Below, piece by piece: positions 1 through 8,481 of a stretch of DNA of 38,886 bases. The position numbers were made by a program, and so were the translations under genes. The DNA is taken from NCBI GenBank assembly GCA_902762565.1, contig CACWOS010000027.1, forward strand, positions 1-38,886, given 5' to 3'. This DNA is from an uncultured Prevotellaceae bacterium (GTDB lineage Bacteria; Bacteroidota; Bacteroidia; Bacteroidales; Bacteroidaceae). Position 1 is the first letter of the stretch; every line of letters starts with the position of its first letter. The notes under the pieces were generated by a model. That model saw only the letters and a list, made by a program, of their open reading frames with translations. It did not search any database and was not told the origin of the DNA.

Positions 1-114
1 CAAAACAATCTTGACCTGCGGTCGAGCCTGCTCCCACTCGGCAGAGTCGAAACTAACTTCACTCTGCACTCGCTTACTCGCAGCCTTTAGCCTGTTATAT
101 TTGTGAATTTCCAT
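1..114 (-). CDS. Hypothetical protein, N-terminal fragment cut by the window edge
   Basis: An open frame begins with ATG at 112-114 and runs 38 codons to the window edge without a stop. The visible N-terminus begins MEIHKYNRLK and is rich in Lys, Arg and Glu. It has no signal peptide, membrane segment or motif that I recognise, so it looks cytosolic. A Bacteroidetes -7 element (TATATTTG on the minus strand, 157-164) lies about 45 bases upstream, which supports this start and transcription leftward out of the window. The function cannot be told from this fragment. Confidence 0.5.
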   Translation of the reverse strand, partial: MEIHKYNRLKAASKRVQSEVSFDSAEWEQARPQVKIVL

Positions 115-793
115 TTGCTTTTAGTTATTCTTGCCCAACATTGAGCGTTCTGTGCGCAAATATAATCAAAAATATCGAGGTTATGATAATTCGTGAACAT
201 AAATTAAGAAAAAGAGTGGTCTTTTCTCTTGATATGGTATCATTTCGCACTAATTTCTATAGAAGGGTGTAGCTAATACGCATCTTTCTGGCAGGTGCCA
301 CAAAAGATGCCGCACTATATGAAATGAGCGATGAGCAAGCTCAGAAGAAAAAGTTGAGTCTGGATTTGGTTCTTTCAAAAAGAATGATTACCTTTGAGAC
401 GATGTCTCGAAGTTACTCACGTTCGAAAATACTCAAACAAATTTGGTGTTTTGCTCACTTATTCGTAACTTTGCACCCGATGATGAGTCATAGTACGGCT
501 GGTGGCTCACCGTCGGGTGTTCATTGAAAGCAATTCATAGCAGATTGCAACGCCACACTTCTACCTTTAGGTGGAAGAATGTGGAATTGAGTACGGTTGC
601 CAATTCGTAACCCAGTTTTTCCTCAATCCCCCAGACAGCCTTTATACAAAGAAAAGCTGAGAATTCTTCCAAAGTTACGAAAAAACGAGCGAAATGCAAA
701 AGGAAAGTTCACTTTTCTTTTCATTTTTGAGCAGAAAATGCAATTAATGTGTATCAAAAATTATCAAAAGAAAAAATGATGATTTTTTTAGTA
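115..793. other. Intergenic stretch with convergent promoter-like motifs and a hairpin
   Basis: No convincing gene is seen. The stretch holds TAACTTTG on the plus strand at 466-473 and the same motif on the minus strand at 670-677, pointing towards each other. Between them, at 553-584, is an imperfect hairpin (CCACACTTCTACC, loop TTTA, GGTGGAAGAATGTGG). A leftward frame of about 43 codons without an ATG also lies here (minus strand, from about 669 down to 540). It could be a small RNA locus or a decayed gene. The 67-codon plus-strand frame at 324-527 has no start context and I do not call it. Confidence 0.4.
157..164 (-). promoter_or_regulatory. Bacteroidetes -7 promoter element for the left-edge gene
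   Basis: The minus strand reads TATATTTG followed by CGC, matching the Bacteroidetes consensus TAnnTTTG. The predicted transcript would start near 151 and give a leader of about 37 nt before the ATG at 114. Confidence 0.5.
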
Positions 794-840
794 AAACGTC
801 ATATTAGTAGTTATAATCCTGTTAATCATTAAGTTAAACT

Positions 841-878
841 ATGACGTTTAGTGTTTTGAAACGTCATACTAATGTCAT
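841..878 (+). repeat. Left arm of a 38-bp inverted repeat
   Basis: This 38-bp arm pairs with 1134-1171 at 36 of 38 positions. The two differences sit together, in the short linker between the two nonamer sites. The arm itself contains two inverted ATGACGTTT/AAACGTCAT sites, 18 bp apart. Confidence 0.85.
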
Positions 879-964
879 AGAGATTAAGGATGAAAATTGG
901 ATAAAGGCTTCAAAAAGCATTCAAGAAATATGTAAGTCGCTTGTTTACTACGAGTTATCGAGTC

Positions 965-1096
965 GTTACCACGTAGGGAACGAACCGTTTCCACGGAGGA
1001 AACGAACTGTTCCCACGGAGGGAACGGACTGTTTCCACGAAGGGAACGGACTGTTTCCACGAAGGGGACGATGTGTAACCATCAAGGGAACGACGG
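965..1096. repeat. Six tandem 22-bp units, each an imperfect to perfect hairpin
   Basis: Units begin at 965, 987, 1009, 1031, 1053 and 1075. Each has a 6-nt left stem, 5-nt loop, 6-nt right stem and 5-nt spacer. Unit 2 pairs GTTTCC with GGAAAC and unit 3 pairs GTTCCC with GGGAAC, so both strands of the stem changed together. Unit 4 keeps the fold by a wobble pair and unit 5 by two. Units 1 and 6 carry one and two mismatches. The paired changes suggest that the hairpin itself matters. Confidence 0.85.
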
Positions 1097-1133
1097 TCAA
1101 ACTCCCACCAAAAAAGCGACTTATAAGGATAAT

Positions 1134-1171
1134 ATGACATTAGTATGACGTTTCAAAACAGCAAACGTCAT
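1134..1171 (-). repeat. Right arm of a 38-bp inverted repeat
   Basis: This is the reverse complement of 841-878 at 36 of 38 positions. A further ATGACGTTT site follows at 1210-1218, mirroring the lone site at 794-802. Confidence 0.85.
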
Positions 1172-1218
1172 AAGATAAATAGCTGATTATAAAAAGATTA
1201 AGTATCATTATGACGTTT

Positions 1219-1580
1219 GATGGTTGTTTTTAAGAAATTTTTCGCAAGGAAATTTGCATGCACAAAAATTATTTTGTAACTTTGCAGTCAAAACGAAAAA
1301 ACGCCAAGATTCTCAAAGGAACACGTCTCACATATGCCGAAAATCTCAATATGTAACAATCAAATTCGCCAGATTAACGGAATATGCTTTTCCTCCATCA
1401 ATGTGTGAATTGGAGATGGCTAAATGAGGTTACGATTTAGAAACCTAACTCCTTCACCAATCCTCCCTAATTTGCTTTTAGTCCAAATTTGAACTTCCCC
1501 GTTTTTCCCTTGATTGCCTTTATTTTAGGCTGAATTGCGTTAATCTTCCAAAATCGCTTCGCTTTTACAACCTTTTTTCG
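1219..1580. other. Intergenic stretch with an orphan promoter, no convincing gene
   Basis: A good promoter pair is present: TTTGCA near 1252-1257 and TAACTTTG at 1277-1284. The only ATG frame just downstream is 24 codons (1334-1408) and resembles nothing I know. Transcripts from here could read into rsmI, which has its own promoter. The 67-codon frame at 1224-1427 overlaps the promoter and is unlikely to be a gene. Confidence 0.4.
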
Positions 1581-1588
1581 TAACTTTG
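1581..1588 (+). promoter_or_regulatory. -7 promoter element of rsmI, giving an almost leaderless mRNA
   Basis: TAACTTTG followed by CA matches the Bacteroidetes -7 consensus and lies only 8 bases before the rsmI ATG at 1597. Transcription should start a few bases before the ATG, leaving no room for a Shine-Dalgarno site. Confidence 0.65.
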
Positions 1589-1596
1589 CATCCGAA

Positions 1597-2286
1597 ATGG
1601 GCATATTATATATAGTACCCACGCCCGTGGGTAATATGGAAGATATGACATTAAGGGCTATCCGTATACTGAAGGAAGCCGATGTCGTGTTAGCTGAAGA
1701 TACCCGTACATCGGGTGTCCTGTTAAAGCATTTCGACATCAAGAACCATCTGCTGTCACACCATAAGTTCAACGAACATGGCACTTCCGCATCAGTGATA
1801 GAGCGTCTGCAAGCAGGTCAGACAGTTGCACTTATCAGCGATGCTGGAACACCAGGTATTAGCGATCCGGGCTTCTTTCTGGTTCGCGAAGCAGTACGCG
1901 CTGGTATCGAAGTTCAGACGTTACCAGGAGCCACTGCTTTTGTGCCTGCTTTGGTGTCGAGTGGCTTGCCATGTGACCGCTTCTGCTTCGAAGGTTTTCT
2001 GCCGCAGAAGAAAGGACGTCAGACAAAAATACAATCATTGGCAGATGAGGAACGCACTATGGTGTTTTATGAGTCACCATATCGAGTATTGAAGACACTG
2101 CAGCAGTTTAGTGAGGTCTTTGGACCAGATCGCCAGTGTAGCGCTTGTCGCGAAATATCTAAGGTACATGAAGAGAGCGTTCGTGGCACGTTGGCAGAGG
2201 TTATAGCCCATTTTCAAGAACATGAGCCGCGAGGTGAATTTGTCATTGTAGTAAGTGGAAAAAGCGAGCAACGCTTTAAATCATAA
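1597..2286 (+). CDS. rsmI: 16S rRNA (cytidine(1402)-2'-O)-methyltransferase RsmI
   Basis: RsmI uses S-adenosylmethionine to methylate the 2'-OH of C1402 in the decoding centre of 16S rRNA; the enzyme is cytosolic. The 229-aa product begins GILYIVPTPVGNMEDMTLRA, the typical RsmI start. It has the tetrapyrrole-methylase-fold signature DAGTPGISDPG near residues 81-91 and 'PGATAFVPALVSSGLP' after it, then 'FEGFLP.KKG' and 'FYESPYR'. It lacks the C-terminal extension of the longer E. coli protein, as expected for a short form. The start is fixed by the promoter eight bases upstream. A lipoprotein gene follows after 19 bases and is probably co-transcribed. Confidence 0.93.
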   Translation: MGILYIVPTPVGNMEDMTLRAIRILKEADVVLAEDTRTSGVLLKHFDIKNHLLSHHKFNEHGTSASVIERLQAGQTVALISDAGTPGISDPGFFLVREAVRAGIEVQTLPGATAFVPALVSSGLPCDRFCFEGFLPQKKGRQTKIQSLADEERTMVFYESPYRVLKTLQQFSEVFGPDRQCSACREISKVHEESVRGTLAEVIAHFQEHEPRGEFVIVVSGKSEQRFKS

Positions 2287-2305
2287 AATAAACGATAAAG
2301 ATAAT

Positions 2306-3157
2306 ATGAAGTATAATGTTTCAATATTTGCCCTTATACTGTTATTTGTAGGGTGCGGCCAGAAAACAGACAATTCTAAAGAACTGGCCTTTGCGCAGCA
2401 GCGTGATTCGCTGGAGAACATTATCCAGCAAAAGGATAACGAAATCAATGACATTATGGGTACGATGAATGATATCGAAGCAGGATTTCGTGCCATCAAC
2501 GAGGCAGAACAACGCGTCTCGGTAGCTCGTCAGGTAGAAGGCACATCTTCTACGGATCGTATTCGTGAGAATATGCAGTATATCCAACAGTCTATGCAGC
2601 AGAATCGTGAATTGATTAATAAGTTACGCAATCAGTTGCGACAGGGCAGCGTGCATAGTGACCAGTTGCGCCGTATGGTCGATAATCTCACTTGCCAGAT
2701 GGAAGATAAAGATGCTCAGATTCGTCAGCTACAGGCTGAATTGCAAGCTAAGGACATGCAGATTGGCGAGCTGACGGAAAAAGTGGAAGACTTGTCGAAT
2801 AGTGTCAGTACCCTTCGCGAGGAAACCACCCAGAAGTCGCAAACCATCTCTACACAGGATAAGCAGCTGAATACGGCATGGTTTGTGTATGGCACTAAGT
2901 CAGAACTGAAGGAACAGCATATCATACAGGATGGAAAGGTCTTGCAATCGAATTTCAATCGCGAATACTTTACTAAGATTGATATTCGTGTTGATAAGGA
3001 GATACGTCTATATAGTCGTTCGGCCAAATTGCTCACCTCGCATCCCGCATCCAGCTATACCCTTGTTCAAGATGCTCAGAAGCAGTATGTGCTTCGTATT
3101 CAGAATCCACAGCTGTTTTGGTCGACAAGCAAATATCTGGTGGTTTTGGTTAAGTAA
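2306..3157 (+). CDS. Coiled-coil lipoprotein of unknown function
   Basis: The 283-aa product has a lipoprotein signal (FALILLFVGC, lipidated Cys17). Residues 25 to about 190 are rich in Gln, Glu, Arg and Leu and should form a long coiled coil. The C-terminal domain (from about 190) starts NTAWFVYGTKSELKEQ and ends with 'FWSTSKYLVVLVK'. I remember similar proteins in other Bacteroidales, but no function. The residues after the Cys (GQKTDN) are not acidic, so periplasmic retention is more likely than surface display. I chose the ATG at 2306 over an upstream in-frame ATG at 2255 because the signal peptide begins here and the longer form would overlap rsmI. Confidence 0.8.
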   Translation: MKYNVSIFALILLFVGCGQKTDNSKELAFAQQRDSLENIIQQKDNEINDIMGTMNDIEAGFRAINEAEQRVSVARQVEGTSSTDRIRENMQYIQQSMQQNRELINKLRNQLRQGSVHSDQLRRMVDNLTCQMEDKDAQIRQLQAELQAKDMQIGELTEKVEDLSNSVSTLREETTQKSQTISTQDKQLNTAWFVYGTKSELKEQHIIQDGKVLQSNFNREYFTKIDIRVDKEIRLYSRSAKLLTSHPASSYTLVQDAQKQYVLRIQNPQLFWSTSKYLVVLVK

Positions 3158-3303
3158 TTAGAGAGTTAAAGGATATTTTCAAAGTGCAACAAAAATTGCC
3201 TTTTATCGCACGTTTGTGGTAGGTGAATCGTCATTTGTGTTAATTTATTGCATGAAAATGTAACTTTTTAATAAATTTATTCGTTTTTTACAATCGAATA
3301 TAG

Positions 3304-3311
3304 TACCTTTG
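3304..3311 (+). promoter_or_regulatory. -7 promoter element of the first Sus operon
   Basis: TACCTTTG followed by CAAG matches the Bacteroidetes consensus. It leaves a leader of roughly 105 nt before susC. The gap 3158-3420 holds nothing else I can name, and I see no adjacent sigma/anti-sigma pair or hybrid two-component regulator. Confidence 0.6.
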
Positions 3312-3420
3312 CAAGTTGTATGTCTATGCAGGGGTATAAGATCCTTTGGTGGGCTAAATATAATAATGTACGCGATCATATATTTATTAATCAAAATAAA
3401 CAAGAAAAAGAGAACGTAAT

Positions 3421-6400
3421 ATGAAGAAAAGACTAACAATGTTTCTTGCCTGTATGTTCTTAAGCCTTGGCGCTGTCTTGGCACAGAACAAGATTACAGG
3501 TACTGTCTTTGAGGAAAGCGGTGAACCGTGTATTGGTGCCACTGTTATGATTCAAGGAACGAAACAGGGAACAAAGACCGACCTTGAGGGACGATTTACG
3601 CTTGCAGTTCCTGCGGGTAAAAAACTTGAAATAAGTTATGTCGGTATGACGACTCAGACAGTTCCTGCGAAAGATGGCATGAAAGTGACATTGCGTAATA
3701 GTGCAGAACTGGAAGAAGTTGTAGTAACAGGTATGACTCGAATGGATCGCCGTATGTTTACTGGTGCGGCAGACAAAGTAAAAGCTGAAGATGCTATACT
3801 TAATGGTGTTTCAGATATTTCTCGTTCGTTAGAGGGACGTTCGGCTGGTGTGAGTGTGCAGAACGTATCTGGTACATTCGGTACAGCTCCTAAAATTCGT
3901 GTTCGTGGTGCGACATCTATATATGGTTCGTCAAAACCCTTGTGGGTAGTTGATGGTGTCATTATGGAAGACGTGACTGATATTGACTCTGACGCTCTTT
4001 CTTCTGGTGACCCTGAAACATTGATTTCTTCTGCTATTGCAGGACTGAACTCTGATGATATCGAGTCGTTCCAGATTTTGAAGGATGGTTCTGCAACCTC
4101 TATCTATGGCGCCCGTGCTATGGCTGGCGTGATTGTCGTAACTACCAAGAAAGGTCAGGCTGGTCAGGCTCATATTAATTATACTGGTGAATTTACTATG
4201 CGTTTGAAGCCTTCGTACTCGAACTTCAATATTCTTAATTCACAAGAGCAGATGGGCATTTACCGTGAGTTAAAGGACAAAGGATGGCTTGGCTTAAGTT
4301 CTGTTCTAAATGGATCCGACTATGGTGTCTATGGAAAAATGTATGAGTTGACCAATACCTACAATCCTGCAACGGGAACCTTTTTGCTTGTAAATACCGA
4401 GGAGGCACGCAATGGGTATTTGCAAAATGCCGAATTCCGTAATACCGACTGGTTTGACGAATTGTTCTCTTATGGTATTCAGCAGAACCATTCTATTAGT
4501 GTTAGCGGCGGTACTGCCAAATCAAATTATTACGCTTCAATTTCTGCTATGTTGGATCCAGGTTGGTACAAACAGTCGGAAATTAATCGTTATACCCTGA
4601 ATATGAACATGAGTCATAAAATCCTGGACAACTTGACACTGAACCTCATTGGCAGTGGCTCCTATCGTAAACAGCGTGCTCCTGGTACGTTGAGTCAGGA
4701 TGTAGACGTTGTCAGTGGTAATGTAAAGCGCGATTTTGATATTAACCCCTATTCATATGCTCTGAATACATCACGTACACTTGATCCTAATGAGTATTAT
4801 CATTCCAACTATGCTCCGTTCAATATTCTGCACGAATTGGAAAACAATTTTATTGATATTAATATGATTGATGCAAAATTCCAAGCAGAGTTGAAATACA
4901 AACCTGTTCAGGACTTAGAGTTGTCTGCATTAGGAGCTTTGAAATATACGACATCCGCTCAGGAATACAAGATATTGGATAGTTCTAACCAAGCAGAGGC
5001 CTATCGTGCTATGGGTAACTCGCTTATTCGAGATGCCAATAAATACCTGTATACCGACAAGGATATAAATTATGTTCTGCCTATCTCTGTATTGCCGTCG
5101 GGAGGTATGTACAAGCGTACTGATAACCGCATGCTTGATATGAACTTCCGTGTTATGGCCAATTATACACATACTTTCAACCGCATTCATTATGTAAATG
5201 CTGTCGCAGGTATGGAAACCACAGAAATACAGCGTTCACGCTCGTGGTTTAATGGTTGGGGAATGCAGTGGAGTAAGGGCGAACTTCCTTATTATGTTTA
5301 TCAGTTCTTTAAGAAGAGTTTGGAAGAGAATACTGACTATTACTCTCTTGCTAACAGCAATTCACGCTCGGCAGCTTTCTTTGTTAATGGTACTTATAGT
5401 TTCAATAACCGTTATATAATTAATGGAACATACCGCTATGATGGTTCCAATGCCATGGGTAAGAGCCGTTCAGCTCGTTGGACACCTACATGGAATGTAT
5501 CTGCTTCATGGAATGTTGATCAAGAGAAATTCTTTGAAAAGTTTGAAAAGGTGCTCTCACATTTAAAACTGAAAGCCAGTTACTCATTGACAGCCACGCC
5601 ACCACCCACTAGTTACACCAGCTCGACAAATGTGTTTAAAGCGTATAATCCTTATCGCGTTTTTACTGTAGACAAGGAAACGGGTATTCAACTTGTTGAC
5701 TTACAAAACGATGATTTGACATACGAGAAAAAACATGAGCTTAACTTTGGCCTTGAGTTAGGATTGCTACACGATCGTATAAATATTGCTTTTGATATTT
5801 ATACACGTAAGAATTTCGATGAAATCGGACCTGTTGCTACACAAGGCGTAGGAGGACAAGTGATTCGTTGGGCCAATGCTGCTGATATGAAGTCGAGTGG
5901 TGAGGAACTCTCAATCTCAACTACTAATATTAAGACCAATGATTTCAGTTGGACTACCTCATGGGTTTATTCTCATACAAAGACAGAGATTACAAATCTT
6001 GCTAGTCAGGATCGTGTTATTGACCTTATCACTAATTTTGGCGGACGCGTGGAGGGCTATCCTGTCCGCTCATTGTTCTCTATTCCATTCAAAGGACTGG
6101 ATAATAATGGTTTGCCAACGTTTGTCAATGAAAATGGTGAAATAACGACAGATGACATAAATTTCCAAGAGCGTGACAATATCAGCTATCTGAAATATGA
6201 AGGTCCTACGGATCCTACAGTACAGGGCTCATTGGGCAATATGTTCAAGTGGAAGGGATTCACGCTGAACATCTTTATGACTTACTCGTTTGGAAATGTT
6301 GTACGTCTTGATCCAGTATTTGCAGGACGTTACACGGATCTTACCTCAATGACAAAGGAGTTTAATAATCGTTGGATGGTGCCTGGCGATGAGTTAAAAA

Positions 6401-6723
6401 CTAACGTGCCTGTTATACTGAGTTATCGTCAATATAATGAGAATAGCCAGTTGCGTTATGGCTACAATGCCTACAATTATTCTGACGTTCGTATTGCCAA
6501 AGGTGACTTTATTCGTATGAAGGAAATCTCCTTGTCTTATGATTTCCCCAAGGCGTGGATTAAGCCTTTAAATAACCTCTCACTGAAATTACAAGCCACC
6601 AATTTGTTCTTGATATATGCTGACAAGAAACTGAATGGTCAAGATCCAGAATTCTTCCGTTCTGGTGGTGTCTCAGCACCAGTACCCAAACAGTTTACTG
6701 CAACACTGAAAGTTGGACTTTAA
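3421..6723 (+). CDS. SusC/RagA-family TonB-linked outer-membrane transporter
   Basis: This is the outer-membrane channel of a SusCD nutrient importer, powered by TonB-ExbBD. The 1100-aa product has a signal peptide ending ..LGAVLA|Q (cut after residue 21). A carboxypeptidase-regulatory-like domain follows at about 24-95 (ITGTVFEESGEPCIGATVMI, SYVGM), then the TonB-box-like 'LEEVVVTGM' (about 96-104). The plug carries IRVRGATSIYG, LWVVDG and 'LKDGSATSIYGARAMAGVIVVTTKKG' up to about 245, and a long beta-barrel ends '..QFTATLKVGL'. The length is normal for SusC. It is first in an operon whose partners lack sugar-cleaving enzymes, so the substrate may not be a glycan. Confidence 0.95.
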   Translation: MKKRLTMFLACMFLSLGAVLAQNKITGTVFEESGEPCIGATVMIQGTKQGTKTDLEGRFTLAVPAGKKLEISYVGMTTQTVPAKDGMKVTLRNSAELEEVVVTGMTRMDRRMFTGAADKVKAEDAILNGVSDISRSLEGRSAGVSVQNVSGTFGTAPKIRVRGATSIYGSSKPLWVVDGVIMEDVTDIDSDALSSGDPETLISSAIAGLNSDDIESFQILKDGSATSIYGARAMAGVIVVTTKKGQAGQAHINYTGEFTMRLKPSYSNFNILNSQEQMGIYRELKDKGWLGLSSVLNGSDYGVYGKMYELTNTYNPATGTFLLVNTEEARNGYLQNAEFRNTDWFDELFSYGIQQNHSISVSGGTAKSNYYASISAMLDPGWYKQSEINRYTLNMNMSHKILDNLTLNLIGSGSYRKQRAPGTLSQDVDVVSGNVKRDFDINPYSYALNTSRTLDPNEYYHSNYAPFNILHELENNFIDINMIDAKFQAELKYKPVQDLELSALGALKYTTSAQEYKILDSSNQAEAYRAMGNSLIRDANKYLYTDKDINYVLPISVLPSGGMYKRTDNRMLDMNFRVMANYTHTFNRIHYVNAVAGMETTEIQRSRSWFNGWGMQWSKGELPYYVYQFFKKSLEENTDYYSLANSNSRSAAFFVNGTYSFNNRYIINGTYRYDGSNAMGKSRSARWTPTWNVSASWNVDQEKFFEKFEKVLSHLKLKASYSLTATPPPTSYTSSTNVFKAYNPYRVFTVDKETGIQLVDLQNDDLTYEKKHELNFGLELGLLHDRINIAFDIYTRKNFDEIGPVATQGVGGQVIRWANAADMKSSGEELSISTTNIKTNDFSWTTSWVYSHTKTEITNLASQDRVIDLITNFGGRVEGYPVRSLFSIPFKGLDNNGLPTFVNENGEITTDDINFQERDNISYLKYEGPTDPTVQGSLGNMFKWKGFTLNIFMTYSFGNVVRLDPVFAGRYTDLTSMTKEFNNRWMVPGDELKTNVPVILSYRQYNENSQLRYGYNAYNYSDVRIAKGDFIRMKEISLSYDFPKAWIKPLNNLSLKLQATNLFLIYADKKLNGQDPEFFRSGGVSAPVPKQFTATLKVGL

Positions 6724-6760
6724 TGAAGGTAATAAAGAGAAAAGCTAAAAAAGTTAAGAA

Positions 6761-8452
6761 ATGATTATGAGAAAATATATTGCATTATCTTTTATTGCAC
6801 TAAGCATAGGGCTTGTTTCCTGCGATGACTGGTTGGATAAGTTGCCAGACAACCGTATGGAGTTGAATTCTCCTAGCGATATCAGCGATCTCTTGATTAG
6901 TGCCTACGCCACTGCTCACCCTGCTTATCTGTTGGAAATGTATTCAGATAATACTGACGAGTGTATCAATACAGGATGGAGTGAGGCAGACCGTTTTCAG
7001 CGTCAGGCATTTAGATGGAACGACATTACTGAAATTAATGGTAGTGAGACCCCACAAAATCTGTGGAATAGTTACTATGCTGCTGTTGCTGCGGCCAATG
7101 CAAGCATAGAGCATATTGAGTCACAGTCTCCTGAGAAACAGAAAGATTATCAATCACAATTAGGTGAGGCTTTGATATGTCGCGCCTACAACATGTTTAT
7201 GCTGTCATTAGTGTTTTGCAATGCATACACAACGGAAAATGCGGCAAAAGAATATGGATTACCTTATCCCACTAAGACAGAAACCAAAGTCGGTCAGCAG
7301 TATGAGCGTGGTACTTTGGCTGAGCTATATGCTAATATTGAGAAGGATCTGCTTCGTGGCTTACCCTTGCTGACTAATGTATATAGTAAGCCCAAGTTCC
7401 ATTTCAATACAGATGCTGGCAACGCCTTTGCTGCTCGTTTTTATCTGTATTATTGTCAGCCAGAGAAAACTATTCAGTATGCTAATAAGGTTCTTGGCAG
7501 CAATGCTGCAGCAAAATTGCGCGACTGGGATTCTTATGATGCGTTGAACGCCAATGGCATGATACAACCGGAGGCCTTTGTTAATGCTAACGAGCGTGCA
7601 AATTTGATGTTGCAAGTCGTCTATTCCCAATGGGGTGCCGTTCATGGCCCTTACCGCCTTGGCGAGCGCTATGCTCATGGACGAACTGTCTCAACTTACG
7701 AAACCATGCAATCAACAGGTCCTTGGGGTGCTAGCCGTGACTTTAAATACACTGTATGGTATAATGACGCATTGTCCAAATACATATTCCGAAAAGTTCC
7801 TTATGAGTTTGAATATACAGATTTGCAGGCTGGTATTGGATATGCACATGCGGAATATGCCGTTTTTACTACCGATGTGCTTCTTATGGAGCGTGCTGAG
7901 GCATATGCGTTGACAGGTAACCTTGAGGCTGCAGTGAACGATATGAATACAGAATTGTCTGCTTTTCATTCTAATCCTAACAAGCTGACAGTTCAGAATG
8001 TGACAAATTTCTACAATAACATAGATTACTATCAACCATATTCATATACTAAGACTGAGAAAGATGAGAATGGTCATGATGTAGATGTTACTCTAAGGCC
8101 TACTCCTAAGAAGCATCTTCACCCCGTCTTTACAACGATTGACGCTGATGGCAGTGAACAGGAAAGTGTGCTACAGTGTGTACTTCATTTGAAGAGAATA
8201 TTAACGCTGCATGAGGGATTCCGTTTACAGGATATCAAACGTTATGGAATAACCATGTATCGCAGAGTTATGACAAGTAACTATGAGATCTCGCAAATTA
8301 CTGACACGATGGAAGTTGGCGATAAACGTCTTGCAATTCAGCTGCCACAGGATGTGATGACAGCAGGTCTGGAAGGAAATCCTAGAGCAGAAATAAGTCA
8401 AGAAGGCAATGAAGTCTCAATGAGTGTCGTTGTAGATCATATAGATAATTGA
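6761..8452 (+). CDS. SusD/RagB-family nutrient-binding lipoprotein
   Basis: SusD proteins are surface lipoproteins that form a lid over the SusC channel and capture substrate. The 563-aa product has lipobox GLVSC (Cys21), followed by DDWLDKLPDNRMEL, the usual SusD opening. Tetratricopeptide-like helices of the RagB/SusD fold appear as 'GEALICRAYNMFML' and 'LMERAEAYALTGNLEAAVNDMN'. The C-terminal 'LQDIKRYGI' also fits the family. An alternative start two codons later (6767) would not alter the mature protein. The gene lies 37 bases after susC, and its last codon overlaps the region upstream of the next gene. Confidence 0.92.
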   Translation: MIMRKYIALSFIALSIGLVSCDDWLDKLPDNRMELNSPSDISDLLISAYATAHPAYLLEMYSDNTDECINTGWSEADRFQRQAFRWNDITEINGSETPQNLWNSYYAAVAAANASIEHIESQSPEKQKDYQSQLGEALICRAYNMFMLSLVFCNAYTTENAAKEYGLPYPTKTETKVGQQYERGTLAELYANIEKDLLRGLPLLTNVYSKPKFHFNTDAGNAFAARFYLYYCQPEKTIQYANKVLGSNAAAKLRDWDSYDALNANGMIQPEAFVNANERANLMLQVVYSQWGAVHGPYRLGERYAHGRTVSTYETMQSTGPWGASRDFKYTVWYNDALSKYIFRKVPYEFEYTDLQAGIGYAHAEYAVFTTDVLLMERAEAYALTGNLEAAVNDMNTELSAFHSNPNKLTVQNVTNFYNNIDYYQPYSYTKTEKDENGHDVDVTLRPTPKKHLHPVFTTIDADGSEQESVLQCVLHLKRILTLHEGFRLQDIKRYGITMYRRVMTSNYEISQITDTMEVGDKRLAIQLPQDVMTAGLEGNPRAEISQEGNEVSMSVVVDHIDN

Positions 8453-8481
8453 GAATGGAGAACAGAGAAGATAAAAGTATT

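Larger units (their letters stand above)
794..1218. repeat. Symmetric element with three AAACGTCAT sites on each side of a hairpin array
   Basis: The nonamer AAACGTCAT or its complement ATGACGTTT occurs at 794, 841, 859, 1145, 1163 and 1210. The arrangement is a mirror image: spacing is 47 then 18 on the left and 18 then 47 on the right, with orientations inverted. The inner arms (841-878 and 1134-1171) are near-perfect inverted repeats, while the outer 47-bp segments have diverged and only the sites remain. The middle carries six 22-bp hairpin units. Repeated binding sites in inverted arrays are typical of transposon ends or operator clusters. No transposase is present, so a small non-autonomous element is an inference. 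No target-site duplication is obvious. Confidence 0.7.

Noticed and set aside
324-527. 67-codon frame left of the symmetric element
   Set aside because: It overlaps a promoter motif, has no start context, and matches no family.
965-1096. CRISPR array
   Set aside because: Units of 22 bp are contiguous with no unique spacers of normal length, and no cas genes are present.
841-1137. 98-codon plus-strand frame inside the symmetric element
   Set aside because: It starts on an ATGACGTTT site and its middle is just translated 22-bp repeats; no promoter or family resemblance.
955-1140. 61-codon minus-strand frame over the hairpin array
   Set aside because: Repeats without stops give open frames on both strands; composition follows the repeat, not a protein.
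1334-1408. 24-codon peptide after the orphan promoter
   Set aside because: Too short to judge, no recognisable features, and no ribosome-binding site.
3312-3420. Riboswitch in the susC leader
   Set aside because: The leader is AT-rich with no stable conserved fold that I recognise.
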